NCBI GenBank assembly: GCA_020025775.1
Contig: JAHHRN010000003.1
Span: 1 to 64,000, forward strand
Reading direction: 5' to 3'
Origin: Acutalibacter sp.
GTDB lineage: Bacteria > Bacillota > Clostridia > Oscillospirales > Acutalibacteraceae
DNA length: 64,000 nucleotides
How positions within the stretch are numbered: position 1 is the stretch's first letter; each line of letters starts with the position of its first letter. The translations under genes were made by a program, and so were the position numbers. Below the pieces are notes generated by a model. It had not been told where the DNA came from. It saw only the letters and a program-made list of their open reading frames with translations, and searched no databases. This document shows positions 53,298 to 61,004 of this stretch, piece after piece.

Positions 53298-53987
53298 TTA
53301 AAGAGAAAGTGCCTCATCGGTAGCTTTTCTGAATCTTGCTGTAATGTCCTTCGGACGGGTAACAGCAGAGCCGATTACTACAGCGTAAGGATTGGATTCC
53401 CAAACTTTCTTAAGCTGACCGACTTCCCAAATACCGCCTTCAGCAATAATCTTTGCCTTGCAGGTCTCTGTTAAGGTCTTAATAAAATCATAATCCGGAA
53501 TGACAGCACCTTTAGTGGAGGCTGTATAGCTGCGGAGCGTGCAACCGATATAATCAAAGCCTAAGGAGTCTGCCCATTTGGCTTCTTCCAAGTTGGAAAT
53601 ATCCGCCATGATTTCAACAGAGGGCTTAGCTTTACGAATATAAGCCACTAAATCCTCCAGCTTTTCGCCGTTCGGACGATCACGAAGTGTTGCATCTAAG
53701 GCTACAACCTCTGTGTCGGTTTCTTCTAAAAGCGCTTTAACCTCTTTCATTGTAGGGGTGATATAAACATCACTGTCGGGGTACATTGCTTTAATAATAC
53801 CGATCGTCGGCATATGTACCTCTTCTTTAATGCTGTTAATATCCGAAACATAGTTACAGCGAATTGCATCCGCACCGCCGGCTTTCGCCGCCTTTGCCAT
53901 AAGATGCATAATATTGTAACCATAGAGCGGTTCGCCTTCCACGGCCTGACAGCTGATAATTAAACTGCCTTTTTTAATATGTGCCAT
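53298..53987 (-). CDS. nanE: N-acetylmannosamine-6-phosphate 2-epimerase
   Basis: A 229-residue TIM-barrel enzyme converting ManNAc-6-P to GlcNAc-6-P in sialic acid breakdown. SLIISCQAVEGEPLY, GADAIRCN, DATLRDRP and IIAEGGI are family motifs. Other nan genes (lyase, kinase, transporter) are not in the window. It lies upstream of the GH2-symporter operon but has its own terminator, so is separately transcribed. GGAGG precedes the ATG. Confidence 0.92.
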   Translation of the reverse strand: MAHIKKGSLIISCQAVEGEPLYGYNIMHLMAKAAKAGGADAIRCNYVSDINSIKEEVHMPTIGIIKAMYPDSDVYITPTMKEVKALLEETDTEVVALDATLRDRPNGEKLEDLVAYIRKAKPSVEIMADISNLEEAKWADSLGFDYIGCTLRSYTASTKGAVIPDYDFIKTLTETCKAKIIAEGGIWEVGQLKKVWESNPYAVVIGSAVTRPKDITARFRKATDEALSL

Positions 53988-54008
53988 AAGTTGACCTCCT
54001 TGTTTTTA

Positions 54009-54242
54009 TTAGAAGATTTCCGAAAGATGCAAACGTGCATCTAACCAATCTATTACCTTTTCATTATTAAATACATAGCGTTCTAACGCGTAATTTCCGA
54101 GATATTCAAGGTCAGATACAAATAAGTGCTCTTTGGACTGCCCGTATTTTTTACGAACATGGTTAGAAGATGCGGCAACTACACCGAGCGTTGCTGTAGC
54201 TAACACACTGCCTGCAAAATTTGACCATTTTGTTTTTCTCAT
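54009..54242 (-). CDS. hypothetical 77-residue protein
   Basis: A small protein with a hydrophobic stretch (about residues 9-26, SVLATATLGVVAASS) near the N-terminus and a polar C-terminal half. No family recognised. The start touches the stop of the DUF6873 gene by one base, and nanE follows 21 bases further on, so it may be co-transcribed with both. Possibly a membrane-anchored accessory. Confidence 0.55.
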   Translation of the reverse strand: MRKTKWSNFAGSVLATATLGVVAASSNHVRKKYGQSKEHLFVSDLEYLGNYALERYVFNNEKVIDWLDARLHLSEIF

Positions 54243-54997
54243 TACACATCTCTCCGTTCTAAAAGAGGAATTACACTGCCGATGTCCTGTAAAGGCCCCG
54301 CCGCGGCATTTGCGGCATAAACATGATGGTTTCGAAGAAAGCTTAGGATATTTTCATAATCCCTGTGCTGTTTTACATCACCGAAAAAGAGCATCACATC
54401 GTTTTTGAGGAGCGTACACGCTCCACCGATAAAGCCATAAGGGAACCCTTGAAGCTTTACATCGCCTTTATTTAGAAGCAAAACGTCAAAATCTTTTCGC
54501 ATCGCTTCAAAAATACCGACATCATCTGTCAACAGTGCATTTTTTGAAACAGGCGCAACAGAACACTTTGTATAGCCCTGTCTACAATTTATTATAGCAT
54601 ATTTTTCTGAAATTGCCAGTTTTAAAAGTGAAGAATCCACAGTTTTTTTATTACAAAGAAGTGTTTTCCCAAAAGGAAGGCAGTTAAGTGCCGCTTCCTG
54701 CGGGTATCCGTTCAAGAGTTCTTCTGCTTTATAATAAACATTTGCGCCGCGTTCTAAAAGATATGCACCAAGAGCTCTCTGCCCTTTATCTAAATAAAAA
54801 GTTTTTTCTGGCAAAGAACAAACAGCACAGTCTGCATGGGTATTCATCGGGAACACCAAATGTTTTAAGGGTTCTATATAGTGCAATTTTACGCCGTAAG
54901 AAGCAAAAACTGTTTCAAAGGGCTTCGCCCCCTCACCTGCTACGGCTTCCGTCACGATGCCTTGCGGCACATGCGGATTTTTCAAAAAGGAATCCAT
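54242..54997 (-). CDS. DUF6873-like GME-fold protein
   Basis: A 251-residue cytosolic protein. It opens KNPHVPQGIVTEAVAGEG and carries PLKHLVFPMNTHADC and FIGGACTLLKN, which fit DUF6873 proteins with the guanidino-modifying (pentein/GME) fold. H, D and C residues in family positions (HADC near 75, GGAC near 190) suggest a hydrolase or transferase active site, but the reaction is unknown. It abuts radA with a one-base overlap. Confidence 0.72.
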   Translation of the reverse strand: MDSFLKNPHVPQGIVTEAVAGEGAKPFETVFASYGVKLHYIEPLKHLVFPMNTHADCAVCSLPEKTFYLDKGQRALGAYLLERGANVYYKAEELLNGYPQEAALNCLPFGKTLLCNKKTVDSSLLKLAISEKYAIINCRQGYTKCSVAPVSKNALLTDDVGIFEAMRKDFDVLLLNKGDVKLQGFPYGFIGGACTLLKNDVMLFFGDVKQHRDYENILSFLRNHHVYAANAAAGPLQDIGSVIPLLERRDV

Positions 54998-56376
54998 TAT
55001 AAAATCGCCTCAAAGGCTTGACGAATGTTGCTTACCCCTAAAACTTCCATGTTGACATTCAGCTTAGAACGAATTTTCATTAAATTATATTTTGGAATAA
55101 TACACTTTTTAAAGCCTAATTTTTCAGCTTCCTTGATTCTTTGCTCACAGGCACTGACTGCGCGGATTTCACCACCTAAGCCGATTTCGCCAAACGCTAA
55201 AACATCCTCTGGAATCGGCTTGTCCTTAAAACAAGAAGCAACAGCAAGTGCTACAGAAAGGTCACATGCCGGCTCATCAATTTTCAGGCCGCCGATAATA
55301 TTTACATAGCAGTCCATGTTTCCGAGGAAATAACCTGCTCGCTTTTCCAAAACAGCTAAAAGCATGGACATTCTGCCATAATCCACACCGGTCGCCATAC
55401 GACGCGGTGTACCGAAGCCTGTGGGGGTTACAAGACTCTGCACTTCCGCTAAAATCGGTCTAGAGCCTTCCATAATACATGCCGTACAAATACCCGATAC
55501 ATTTTGCGGTCTGCCTGAAAGAAGCATCATAGAGGGATTCTCGACCTCGTGCAAACCGTCATCCAACATTTCAAATACGCCGATTTCATTGGTAGAACCG
55601 TAACGGTTTTTAACCGCGCGCAAAATACGATAGGAAAGATTGCGGTCACCTTCAAAATACAAAACCGCATCCACGATATGCTCTAAAACCTTAGGGCCTG
55701 CAATATTACCATCTTTATTCACATGACCTACAATAATCGTGGGAATATTAAGGCTTTTCGCCGTGCGCATAAACAAGTTTGTAGTTTCGCGAACCTGTGT
55801 AATACTGCCGCTGGAAGAGCTGAGTTCTTGAATATTCATCGTTTGAATCGAGTCTATCATCACGAGATCCGGCTTTTCTGCCGCAATGACTTCGCAGATA
55901 TACTGCGCATCTGTTTCGCAAAGAAGAAAGAGGTTTTCTGTGGAAACACCGAGACGAGCGGCACGAAGCTTTAACTGGTGTGCAGATTCCTCACCGGAAA
56001 CATACAGAATTTTCATATTCTTTCCCAAATGCTCGCAAATTTGCAAAAGCAAAGTGGATTTACCGATACCAGGATCACCGCTCAAAAGAATTAAAGAGCC
56101 TTTTACAACACCGCCGCCGAGTACACGGTTCAGCTCTTTAAGCCCTGTATTGAATCTGTGTTCGTCTGTTGCCGAAATTTCATGTAAATTCTGTACAGCC
56201 GCACGGCCGTCTCTGGAAGGCACATAGCTTGCACGTTTTGATTTTCCGGTTTCTACAACACGCATTTCTTCTTCCATAGTATTCCATTCTTGGCAAGACG
56301 GGCACTGACCAAACCATTTTGAGGTCTCGTGTCCGCAAGAAGAACAAACGTAAACTGATTTTGATTTTGCCGCCAT
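54997..56376 (-). CDS. radA: DNA repair protein RadA/Sms
   Basis: A 459-residue RecA-like branch-migration helicase. N-terminal C4 zinc finger (CSSCGHETSKWFGQCPSC), Walker A GDPGIGKST, Walker B LVMIDSIQT, the RadA-specific KNRYGSTNE and a C-terminal Lon protease-like domain without catalytic residues. It works in recombinational repair. cwlD lies 18 bases upstream. Confidence 0.96.
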   Translation of the reverse strand: MAAKSKSVYVCSSCGHETSKWFGQCPSCQEWNTMEEEMRVVETGKSKRASYVPSRDGRAAVQNLHEISATDEHRFNTGLKELNRVLGGGVVKGSLILLSGDPGIGKSTLLLQICEHLGKNMKILYVSGEESAHQLKLRAARLGVSTENLFLLCETDAQYICEVIAAEKPDLVMIDSIQTMNIQELSSSSGSITQVRETTNLFMRTAKSLNIPTIIVGHVNKDGNIAGPKVLEHIVDAVLYFEGDRNLSYRILRAVKNRYGSTNEIGVFEMLDDGLHEVENPSMMLLSGRPQNVSGICTACIMEGSRPILAEVQSLVTPTGFGTPRRMATGVDYGRMSMLLAVLEKRAGYFLGNMDCYVNIIGGLKIDEPACDLSVALAVASCFKDKPIPEDVLAFGEIGLGGEIRAVSACEQRIKEAEKLGFKKCIIPKYNLMKIRSKLNVNMEVLGVSNIRQAFEAIL

Positions 56377-56394
56377 AGCGCACCAACCTTTATA

Positions 56395-57105
56395 TTAAAC
56401 ATTCAAATAATCTATAATTCCCATAGCAATGGCAAACGCCATTTGTTGTTGATATTCTGCATCCTGCAACTTTTGAAGTTCCGCAGGATTGGACATAAAG
56501 CCGCACTCCACTAAAACCGCTGTTTTCTTTGCACGATATAAAAGATAAATCGAACTTCCCGATTTTTTTATCTGCCGCTTATTTTGTGGCTGTAAAAGCA
56601 TCTGCACTTTATTTTGAATACAGCTTGCAAGCTCAGGGCTGGTTGTAGTATTCGGGGAATAAAAAACCTGCGTGCCCCAAAGAGAAGCATCCGCAAACTT
56701 GTTTTGATGAATACTTACGAGAACGGCATTTGGCGTTTCATCCAAAATTTTCATGCGATTATGGATATCCGAAACTTTTTGCTCTCGAACCGTTTTTGCC
56801 TCTGCATCGTGAATGGAATTTTCATCCGTTCGTGTCATGATCGTGGGAATCCCGAACGCTTGCAGCTGTGTCTCTAACAAACGGGCAATTTGCAAATTGA
56901 TACCCTGTTCCTCCACCCCGTCTTTAGACACTGCACCGCCATCTTGGCCGCCGTGGCCCGCATCAATAATCACAACCGTTTGCGAATCCTTTAAAGCTGC
57001 CCCTCCGGTAAAGCGAGACGGTGTGGTAGTCTCTATCCAAAATAACAGACAAACAGCTAAGATGCCTAAAGCACCGGCTATTTTCAAACGAACGTTTCTC
57101 TTCAT
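56395..57105 (-). CDS. cwlD: N-acetylmuramoyl-L-alanine amidase CwlD
   Basis: A 236-residue secreted amidase with an N-terminal membrane anchor (about 8-23, IAGALGILAVCLLFW). Zinc motifs are IDAGHGGQDGG, VSIHQNKF and VECGFMSNP, the Amidase_3 pattern. CwlD makes muramic-delta-lactam in spore cortex, needed for germination. Length and single-domain form fit CwlD better than vegetative LytC-type amidases. AGGTGAT precedes the ATG at 57105. Confidence 0.88.
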   Translation of the reverse strand: MKRNVRLKIAGALGILAVCLLFWIETTTPSRFTGGAALKDSQTVVIIDAGHGGQDGGAVSKDGVEEQGINLQIARLLETQLQAFGIPTIMTRTDENSIHDAEAKTVREQKVSDIHNRMKILDETPNAVLVSIHQNKFADASLWGTQVFYSPNTTTSPELASCIQNKVQMLLQPQNKRQIKKSGSSIYLLYRAKKTAVLVECGFMSNPAELQKLQDAEYQQQMAFAIAMGIIDYLNV

Positions 57106-57234
57106 ATCATCACCTAATGAACTATATGAAGGAGTTTGCTTTTTTATTATAAAGCAATTAAAAGCGCAAAGCAAGAAATTTTGAAAGCTTAGAGTCCTTA
57201 TTTTCGGACAAACTTTACAGATTATATTTTATCC

Positions 57235-57263
57235 TTGCACAGGAACGCCTGTCGTGTTATACT
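57235..57263 (+). promoter_or_regulatory. sigma-A-type promoter for the ArsC/Spx-like gene
   Basis: TTGCAC (57235-57240), 17-base spacer, TATACT (57258-57263), 29 bases before the ATG. Confidence 0.7.
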
Positions 57264-57292
57264 CCAAGTAATTTACAGAAAGGCGTGATTTT

Positions 57293-57646
57293 ATGATTCT
57301 ATTTTTAGAATATCCCAAATGCTCCACTTGTAAAAAAGCAAAAGCATGGCTCGACGAACAGCATATAGCCTACGAAGACAGACACATTAAAGAACAAAAT
57401 CCAACTGCGCAGGAACTGGCAGAATGGTATCAAAAAAGCGGTTTGCCGCTTAAAAAATTCTTTAACACCAGTGGACTTTTGTATAAATCCATGGGGCTTA
57501 AAGACAAGCTTCCGCACATGACAGAGCAGGAACAACTTGAACTACTCGCAACGGACGGTATGCTGGTAAAACGTCCTTTGCTTATCGGTGACGATTTTGT
57601 TTTAACCGGGTTTAAGGCAGATGCATGGGCAGAAGCATTAAAATAA
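57293..57646 (+). CDS. ArsC/Spx-family thioredoxin-fold protein
   Basis: A 117-residue thioredoxin-fold protein. The N-terminal CSTC motif (YPKCSTCKKA, Cys10 and Cys13), RHIKEQNPTAQEL and VKRPLLI are ArsC/Spx/YffB signatures. It could be an arsenate reductase-like or Spx-like regulator; the absence of an arsenic cluster leaves it open. Spx needs an RNA polymerase contact Gly, not verifiable here. It is divergent from cwlD, monocistronic with promoter and terminator. Confidence 0.85.
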   Translation: MILFLEYPKCSTCKKAKAWLDEQHIAYEDRHIKEQNPTAQELAEWYQKSGLPLKKFFNTSGLLYKSMGLKDKLPHMTEQEQLELLATDGMLVKRPLLIGDDFVLTGFKADAWAEALK

Positions 57647-57682
57647 GGCAGACGAAGCACTTTTACTTTACAGGTAAAGGAA

Positions 57683-57712
57683 AACGACCTTGCAGGACAC
57701 TGCAAGGTCGTT
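57683..57712. terminator. intrinsic terminator (two-way) after the ArsC/Spx-like gene
   Basis: Perfect 12-bp stem (57683-57694 with 57701-57712). The plus-strand tail TTATTTTTTG serves the ArsC-like gene. The minus strand also carries T's, so it can close the opposite-strand RNA at 57833-58174. Confidence 0.88.
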
Positions 57713-57832
57713 ATTTTTTGTTTTTTACGATTCTTCGTAGTGCAATTTTAAAAATTACATCTTAAAAACCCACTTTTTAAAGCAGTTACAATCTACTGAA
57801 AACTCGTATCGTATTCAATTTTATATCGCCAT

Positions 57833-58174
57833 CCGTTGCGGCTTCGGAAACACACGAAAATCGTTTTATTTTTGTATTTCTTTAGCGTATCTAACGAACA
57901 GATAAATCAAGATTTGTTCTTACGGTAAAATTCTTACAACAATTACTTCCTTCAATTATTTACCGCAACGGACAGCGAACCCAAAATGCTGCGGGATTTC
58001 GCTTTCTGTACAGTACATTGGCATCGCCTCCATAATAATGTAACAAGGGCTTTTCAAAAACCAAAACCAAGATAGTTCTTTTTAGATTCTCTTCCGATCC
58101 GAAGGAATGCTTTTGAACTCCGCTTTCACCGAAGTGACTATCCTCGGGTTTACTGTGGTTCATTCCCTATGTTC
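57833..58174 (-). ncRNA. candidate structured non-coding RNA driven by a consensus promoter
   Basis: Fills most of a 0.7-kb gap with no credible gene. On the minus strand several self-complementary elements appear in order: a long helix (58137-58160 with 58059-58076) closing two hairpins, one with a UUCG loop (58126-58137) and one with a bulged stem (58086-58108). Next is a hairpin at 58014-58042 with an inner GGC/GCC, then a hairpin at 57974-58003. A perfect 9-bp long-range pairing follows (57963-57971 with 57833-57841), partly overlapping an alternative 7-bp hairpin (57923-57929 with 57959-57965). The transcript may run on to the terminator at 57683-57712. A 67-codon ORF over the region has no family resemblance. 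The raiA RNA family is one candidate to test, unconfirmed. Confidence 0.6.
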
Positions 58175-58180
58175 ACCTTC

Positions 58181-58208
58181 ATTATAGCATGTGTTTGTAA
58201 AATGTCAA
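58181..58208 (-). promoter_or_regulatory. consensus sigma-A promoter for the structured RNA candidate
   Basis: Perfect TTGACA (58203-58208), 16-base spacer and perfect TATAAT (58181-58186) preceded by TGC (extended -10). The strongest promoter match seen in the window. Confidence 0.88.
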
Positions 58209-58298
58209 TAGTTTTTTTGCATCCTAATCAAAAATTTTATTTAATAATTTGAAAATGCGTATTTCACAAGAATTTACGGTTTTGTCATTTATTTTTTA

Positions 58299-58327
58299 TT
58301 GACTAACCTTTTATTTCGCTGTACAAT
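58299..58327 (+). promoter_or_regulatory. sigma-A-type promoter for the DUF1292 gene
   Basis: TTGACT (58299-58304), 17-base spacer, TACAAT (58322-58327), 30 bases before the ATG. Confidence 0.78.
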
Positions 58328-58357
58328 ATGGATAGAAAAACGCGGAGGACAAATACT

Positions 58358-58678
58358 ATGAATGAAAATTACAATCCCGACATCGTAACTGTTGTCGATG
58401 AAGAAGGCGTAGAACACACCTTCGAAGAATTAGACCGTATTGAAACCGAAACCGGCAGATATGTTGCTCTTTTACCGGTTTATGACGAAGCTGAAGAAAT
58501 CTTAGATGATGACGGCGAACTCATTCTTCTCAAAGTTCAGGAAGAAGCAGACGGCGAAATCTTCTTAGAGCCTATTGAAGACGAAGCAGAATTCAATACT
58601 GTCGGTGAACTTTTCGAAGAAAGACTTTCCGATATGTTTGAAATCGAAGAAGAAACCGATTCTGTTGTAGAACAGTAA
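58358..58678 (+). CDS. DUF1292 acidic protein
   Basis: A 106-residue very acidic protein. IVTVVDEEGVEHTFEELDRIE and RYVALLPV are DUF1292 marks (YrzB-like). Function unknown. GGAGG lies 11 bases before the ATG; an upstream in-frame ATG lacks a site. The 6S RNA begins just after its stop codon, so transcription may run through into it. Confidence 0.88.
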   Translation: MNENYNPDIVTVVDEEGVEHTFEELDRIETETGRYVALLPVYDEAEEILDDDGELILLKVQEEADGEIFLEPIEDEAEFNTVGELFEERLSDMFEIEEETDSVVEQ

Positions 58679-58682
58679 ATTC

Positions 58683-58853
58683 ACACGTTCCCCTGCCCGA
58701 TGCGATACATGCTCGGTGCAATATTGACCCAACATTTTCTTATGAGGGAGTCGAAAAATTCCAAGGTGGTGTGCAGACCTCCCGAGTTTCTCGGACGTTG
58801 GGAGCACTAAAACTAAGGATAGACACCCACCTGCTATAAACGAGCAGGTTTTT
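58683..58853 (+). ncRNA. ssrS: 6S RNA
   Basis: A 170-base region with features of Firmicutes 6S RNA: CCTGC near the 5' end, GACCC followed by CCCAAC that pairs with GTTGGG near 58798, GGGAG pairing with CTCCC around the central hairpin, and the 3' run AAGGATAGACACCC before the terminator. 6S mimics an open promoter and sequesters sigma-A RNA polymerase. No separate promoter is obvious; readthrough from DUF1292 and processing is possible. The exact ends are estimates. Confidence 0.75.
58829..58853 (+). terminator. intrinsic terminator of 6S RNA
   Basis: 7-bp stem (ACCTGCT 58829-58835 with AGCAGGT 58843-58849) followed by TTTTATT. Confidence 0.85.
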
Positions 58854-58893
58854 ATTCACCGACTACGGTCGGGCGGGGCTTTGAAACAAAAAG

Positions 58894-58930
58894 AAAAGCT
58901 ATCAAAAGAATTTATCTTTTGATAGCTTTT
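58894..58930 (-). terminator. intrinsic terminator after mgtE
   Basis: Perfect 15-bp stem (58894-58908 with 58916-58930) with T-rich flanks on both strands, just past the mgtE stop codon. Confidence 0.9.
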
Positions 58931-58935
58931 TTCTT

Positions 58936-60270
58936 TTATATCTTTAAAATCAAACCTGCAACGCCGAAGTAAATGAGAAGTGAGAAGGCGTCAACAATGG
59001 TTGTAATAAACGGGCTTGCCATAACTGCCGGGTCTAAGTGCATCATCTTTGCAAAAATCGGCAAGGTACAACCGATCAGCTTTGCCAAAATAATGGTTAA
59101 AAGCATGGTAATGCAAACAACTGCTGCAACGGCTATAGTCACACGGTCGACGAGCAAAAGCTTAACAAAATTTGCAGCCGCAAGTGTAATACCGCAAAGG
59201 AAAGCCACGCGGAATTCTTTCCAGATAACCTTGAAAATATCTTTAAATTCAATATCACCGAGAGAAAGTCCGCGGATGATGGTAACGGAAGCCTGACCGC
59301 CGCAGTTACCGCCGGTATCCATAAGCATCGGAATAAACGCGGTAAGCACCACGTAGGTTTGCAGTGCCATTTCAAAATGCGAAATGATTTTGCCTGTAAA
59401 GGTTGCTGAAATCATCAAAAGCAAAAGCCACGGAATACGTGTTTTCCAGGTTTCAAAAACCGAGGTTTTTAAGTAGGGCTTGTCCGTCGGGGTAATAGCC
59501 GCCATTTTTTCAATGTCTTCGGTATTTTCATCCTGCAAAGCATCCATAGCATCGTCGAACGTGATAATACCGACCAAACGGTTTTCCCTATCTACAACCG
59601 GAAGTGCCATAAGGTCATACTTTTGGAATTTTTCGGTTACAACTTCAGAGTCTTCCAAAGTAGTTACCGAAATGATGTTCGTTTCCATGATTTCAAAAAT
59701 CTTGGCGCTTTTTTCGGAAAGGAGCAAATCCTTTACCGTAACAATACCAAGAAGTTTTCTGTTTTCATCGGTTACGTAACAAATATAAATGGTTTCTTTG
59801 TCTACACCCGTTCTGCGGATTCTAGTGAAAGCATCATCAACCGACATATATTTTTTGAGATCGACGTACTCAATGGTCATCATGCTGCCTGCAGAATCTT
59901 CGGGATACTGCAAAATTTCGTTAATGCTGTTTCTGACTTCCGGATCTGTGTGGCGTAAAATACGCTTTACAACCGTAGCCGGCATTTCTTCAATGATGTC
60001 AACTGCATCATCGACATAAAGCTCATCTAAAACTTCGCGAAGCTCGGTATCGCTAAAAGCGCGGATTAAGAATTCCTGTGTGTCGGATTCCATATTAACA
60101 AAAACATCCGCTGCAAGCTCTTTCGGCAAAATTCTGTAAAGAAGCGGTACCTTTTCCATCGGCAAATCTTCTAAAATCGCCGCAATATCCGCCTCGTTCA
60201 TATCTGAGAGAACTTCTTTGAGCTCTAAGTATTTTTTATTTTCTAATAATGCAAGGATCTGATCGTACAC
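58936..60270 (-). CDS. mgtE: Mg2+ transporter MgtE
   Basis: A 444-residue magnesium channel. The cytosolic N domain (about 1-130, SDMNEADIAAIL, EEMPATVVKRIL) leads to two CBS domains (about 135-255), a connecting helix, and five transmembrane helices (about 285-444). The pore segment has PMLMDTGGNCGGQASV. The cytosolic domains act as a Mg2+ sensor closing the channel. Start is GTG or ATG near 60270 with AGGAGGGA upstream. Expression is controlled by an M-box with attenuator about 180-370 bases upstream. Confidence 0.95.
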   Translation of the reverse strand: MYDQILALLENKKYLELKEVLSDMNEADIAAILEDLPMEKVPLLYRILPKELAADVFVNMESDTQEFLIRAFSDTELREVLDELYVDDAVDIIEEMPATVVKRILRHTDPEVRNSINEILQYPEDSAGSMMTIEYVDLKKYMSVDDAFTRIRRTGVDKETIYICYVTDENRKLLGIVTVKDLLLSEKSAKIFEIMETNIISVTTLEDSEVVTEKFQKYDLMALPVVDRENRLVGIITFDDAMDALQDENTEDIEKMAAITPTDKPYLKTSVFETWKTRIPWLLLLMISATFTGKIISHFEMALQTYVVLTAFIPMLMDTGGNCGGQASVTIIRGLSLGDIEFKDIFKVIWKEFRVAFLCGITLAAANFVKLLLVDRVTIAVAAVVCITMLLTIILAKLIGCTLPIFAKMMHLDPAVMASPFITTIVDAFSLLIYFGVAGLILKI

Positions 60271-60325
60271 CTTGTTTCCCTCCTAATCTAATCTTTTAAA
60301 AATGTTAGGAAACAAAGCACAAAAC

Positions 60326-60412
60326 CTATAAAAACAACGGCGCCGAAGCACACGTTTTCACCCTACAAGATCGAGGGTTGGGTTCTGCACTTTTCGCGCT
60401 TCCTGCGTCCAT
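60326..60412 (-). CDS. possible 28-codon leader peptide ORF upstream of mgtE
   Basis: An ORF starting MDAGSAKSAEPNPR and ending with a hydrophobic ASAPLFL, lying between the M-box terminator and mgtE. GAGGTGA precedes the ATG by about 7 bases. It includes a hairpin (60360-60378). Small leader ORFs with acidic or Pro residues near the start control Mg2+ transporter genes in other bacteria (MgtL), but similarity in sequence is not shown. Coding status is uncertain. Confidence 0.4.
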   Translation of the reverse strand: MDAGSAKSAEPNPRSCRVKTCASAPLFL

Positions 60413-60454
60413 TATTTTCACCTCACTATAATTGAATTTACCAAAAACAAAAAG

Positions 60455-60487
60455 ACGCACATCGTCGAGCGAAAAGACGATGTGCGT
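60455..60487 (-). terminator. attenuator terminator of the Mg2+ riboswitch
   Basis: Perfect 12-bp stem (60455-60466 with 60476-60487) with loop GAGCGAAAA, then CTTTTTGTTTTTG on the minus strand. It lies 7 bases after the aptamer and ahead of mgtE, so it is placed to stop transcription when Mg2+ is high. Confidence 0.92.
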
Positions 60488-60494
60488 AAATGAA

Positions 60495-60642
60495 CACTAT
60501 GAATTTCGTTCGAGCTTTAGCTTCAAAGGGCAATGAAACTGCTTAAAGCACACCTTAGTTCGATGTGCTCTGCTGACCTGCTAACAGTGTCTCCACCGTT
60601 TCGCGGTAGCAGCCCGTATCCCTGTGGGAGCCTTACCTACCG
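60495..60642 (-). promoter_or_regulatory. M-box (ykoK) Mg2+ riboswitch
   Basis: Minus-strand order of M-box landmarks: GGTAAGGCTCCC, GGGATACGGGCTGCTACC, a GAAACGG(N)GGAGAC block, CATCGAACTAAGGTG and a closing GCTAAAGCTC. These align by eye with the Bacillus mgtE leader. Upstream promoter and downstream terminator complete the unit. It senses Mg2+ to switch off mgtE. Confidence 0.85.
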
Positions 60643-60662
60643 ATTTATTTTTAGCATATAAT

Positions 60663-60691
60663 ATTATGAACCGAAATGCTAAAAATGTCAA
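60663..60691 (-). promoter_or_regulatory. sigma-A-type promoter for the M-box/mgtE transcript
   Basis: Perfect TTGACA (60686-60691), 17-base spacer, CATAAT (60663-60668), ahead of the M-box. Confidence 0.82.
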
Positions 60692-60717
60692 GTGCTTCTG
60701 ATATTTTATTTAAAAAT

Positions 60718-60969
60718 TTAGCCTTTTAAGCCGCGTTCCTGTCGATCCATGTCCTCTACTACGATGTCATAGATTTCACCAAGTGTGGAGCAGTATTCAA
60801 GAACCTTCCAGGGCTCATTGGTGTGATAATGAATTTTGATTAAATCCTCATCACCGACAGCTAAAAGGCAATCGCCCTTAAAGTTATCCATAAAATAGTC
60901 ATGGATTTCGTCTTCGTCTAAGTCCTCGCCTTCGATTAAAAGCTGGGTGTCATATCTGTATTCAAGCAT
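60718..60969 (-). CDS. small FakA-like ('kinase to dihydroxyacetone kinase') domain protein
   Basis: An 83-residue acidic protein. CLLAVGDEDLIKIHYHTNEPWKVLEY and YDTQLLIEGEDLDEDE match the C-terminal module of FakA/DAK-like kinases. It is a stand-alone domain without the DhaL kinase part. Small proteins of this type are common in Clostridia with unknown function. It is 35 bases downstream of glnA, and could be co-transcribed with it. Confidence 0.78.
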   Translation of the reverse strand: MLEYRYDTQLLIEGEDLDEDEIHDYFMDNFKGDCLLAVGDEDLIKIHYHTNEPWKVLEYCSTLGEIYDIVVEDMDRQERGLKG

Positions 60970-61004
60970 AAAAGTTCTCCTTTTTATAAATTTCTTATAG
61001 TATA

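Noticed and set aside
57960..58163. 67-codon ORF on the minus strand after a strong promoter
   Set aside because: No ribosome site, no recognisable domain, and the sequence is dense with self-complementary arms. Treated as part of a structured RNA, while noting that coding is not excluded.
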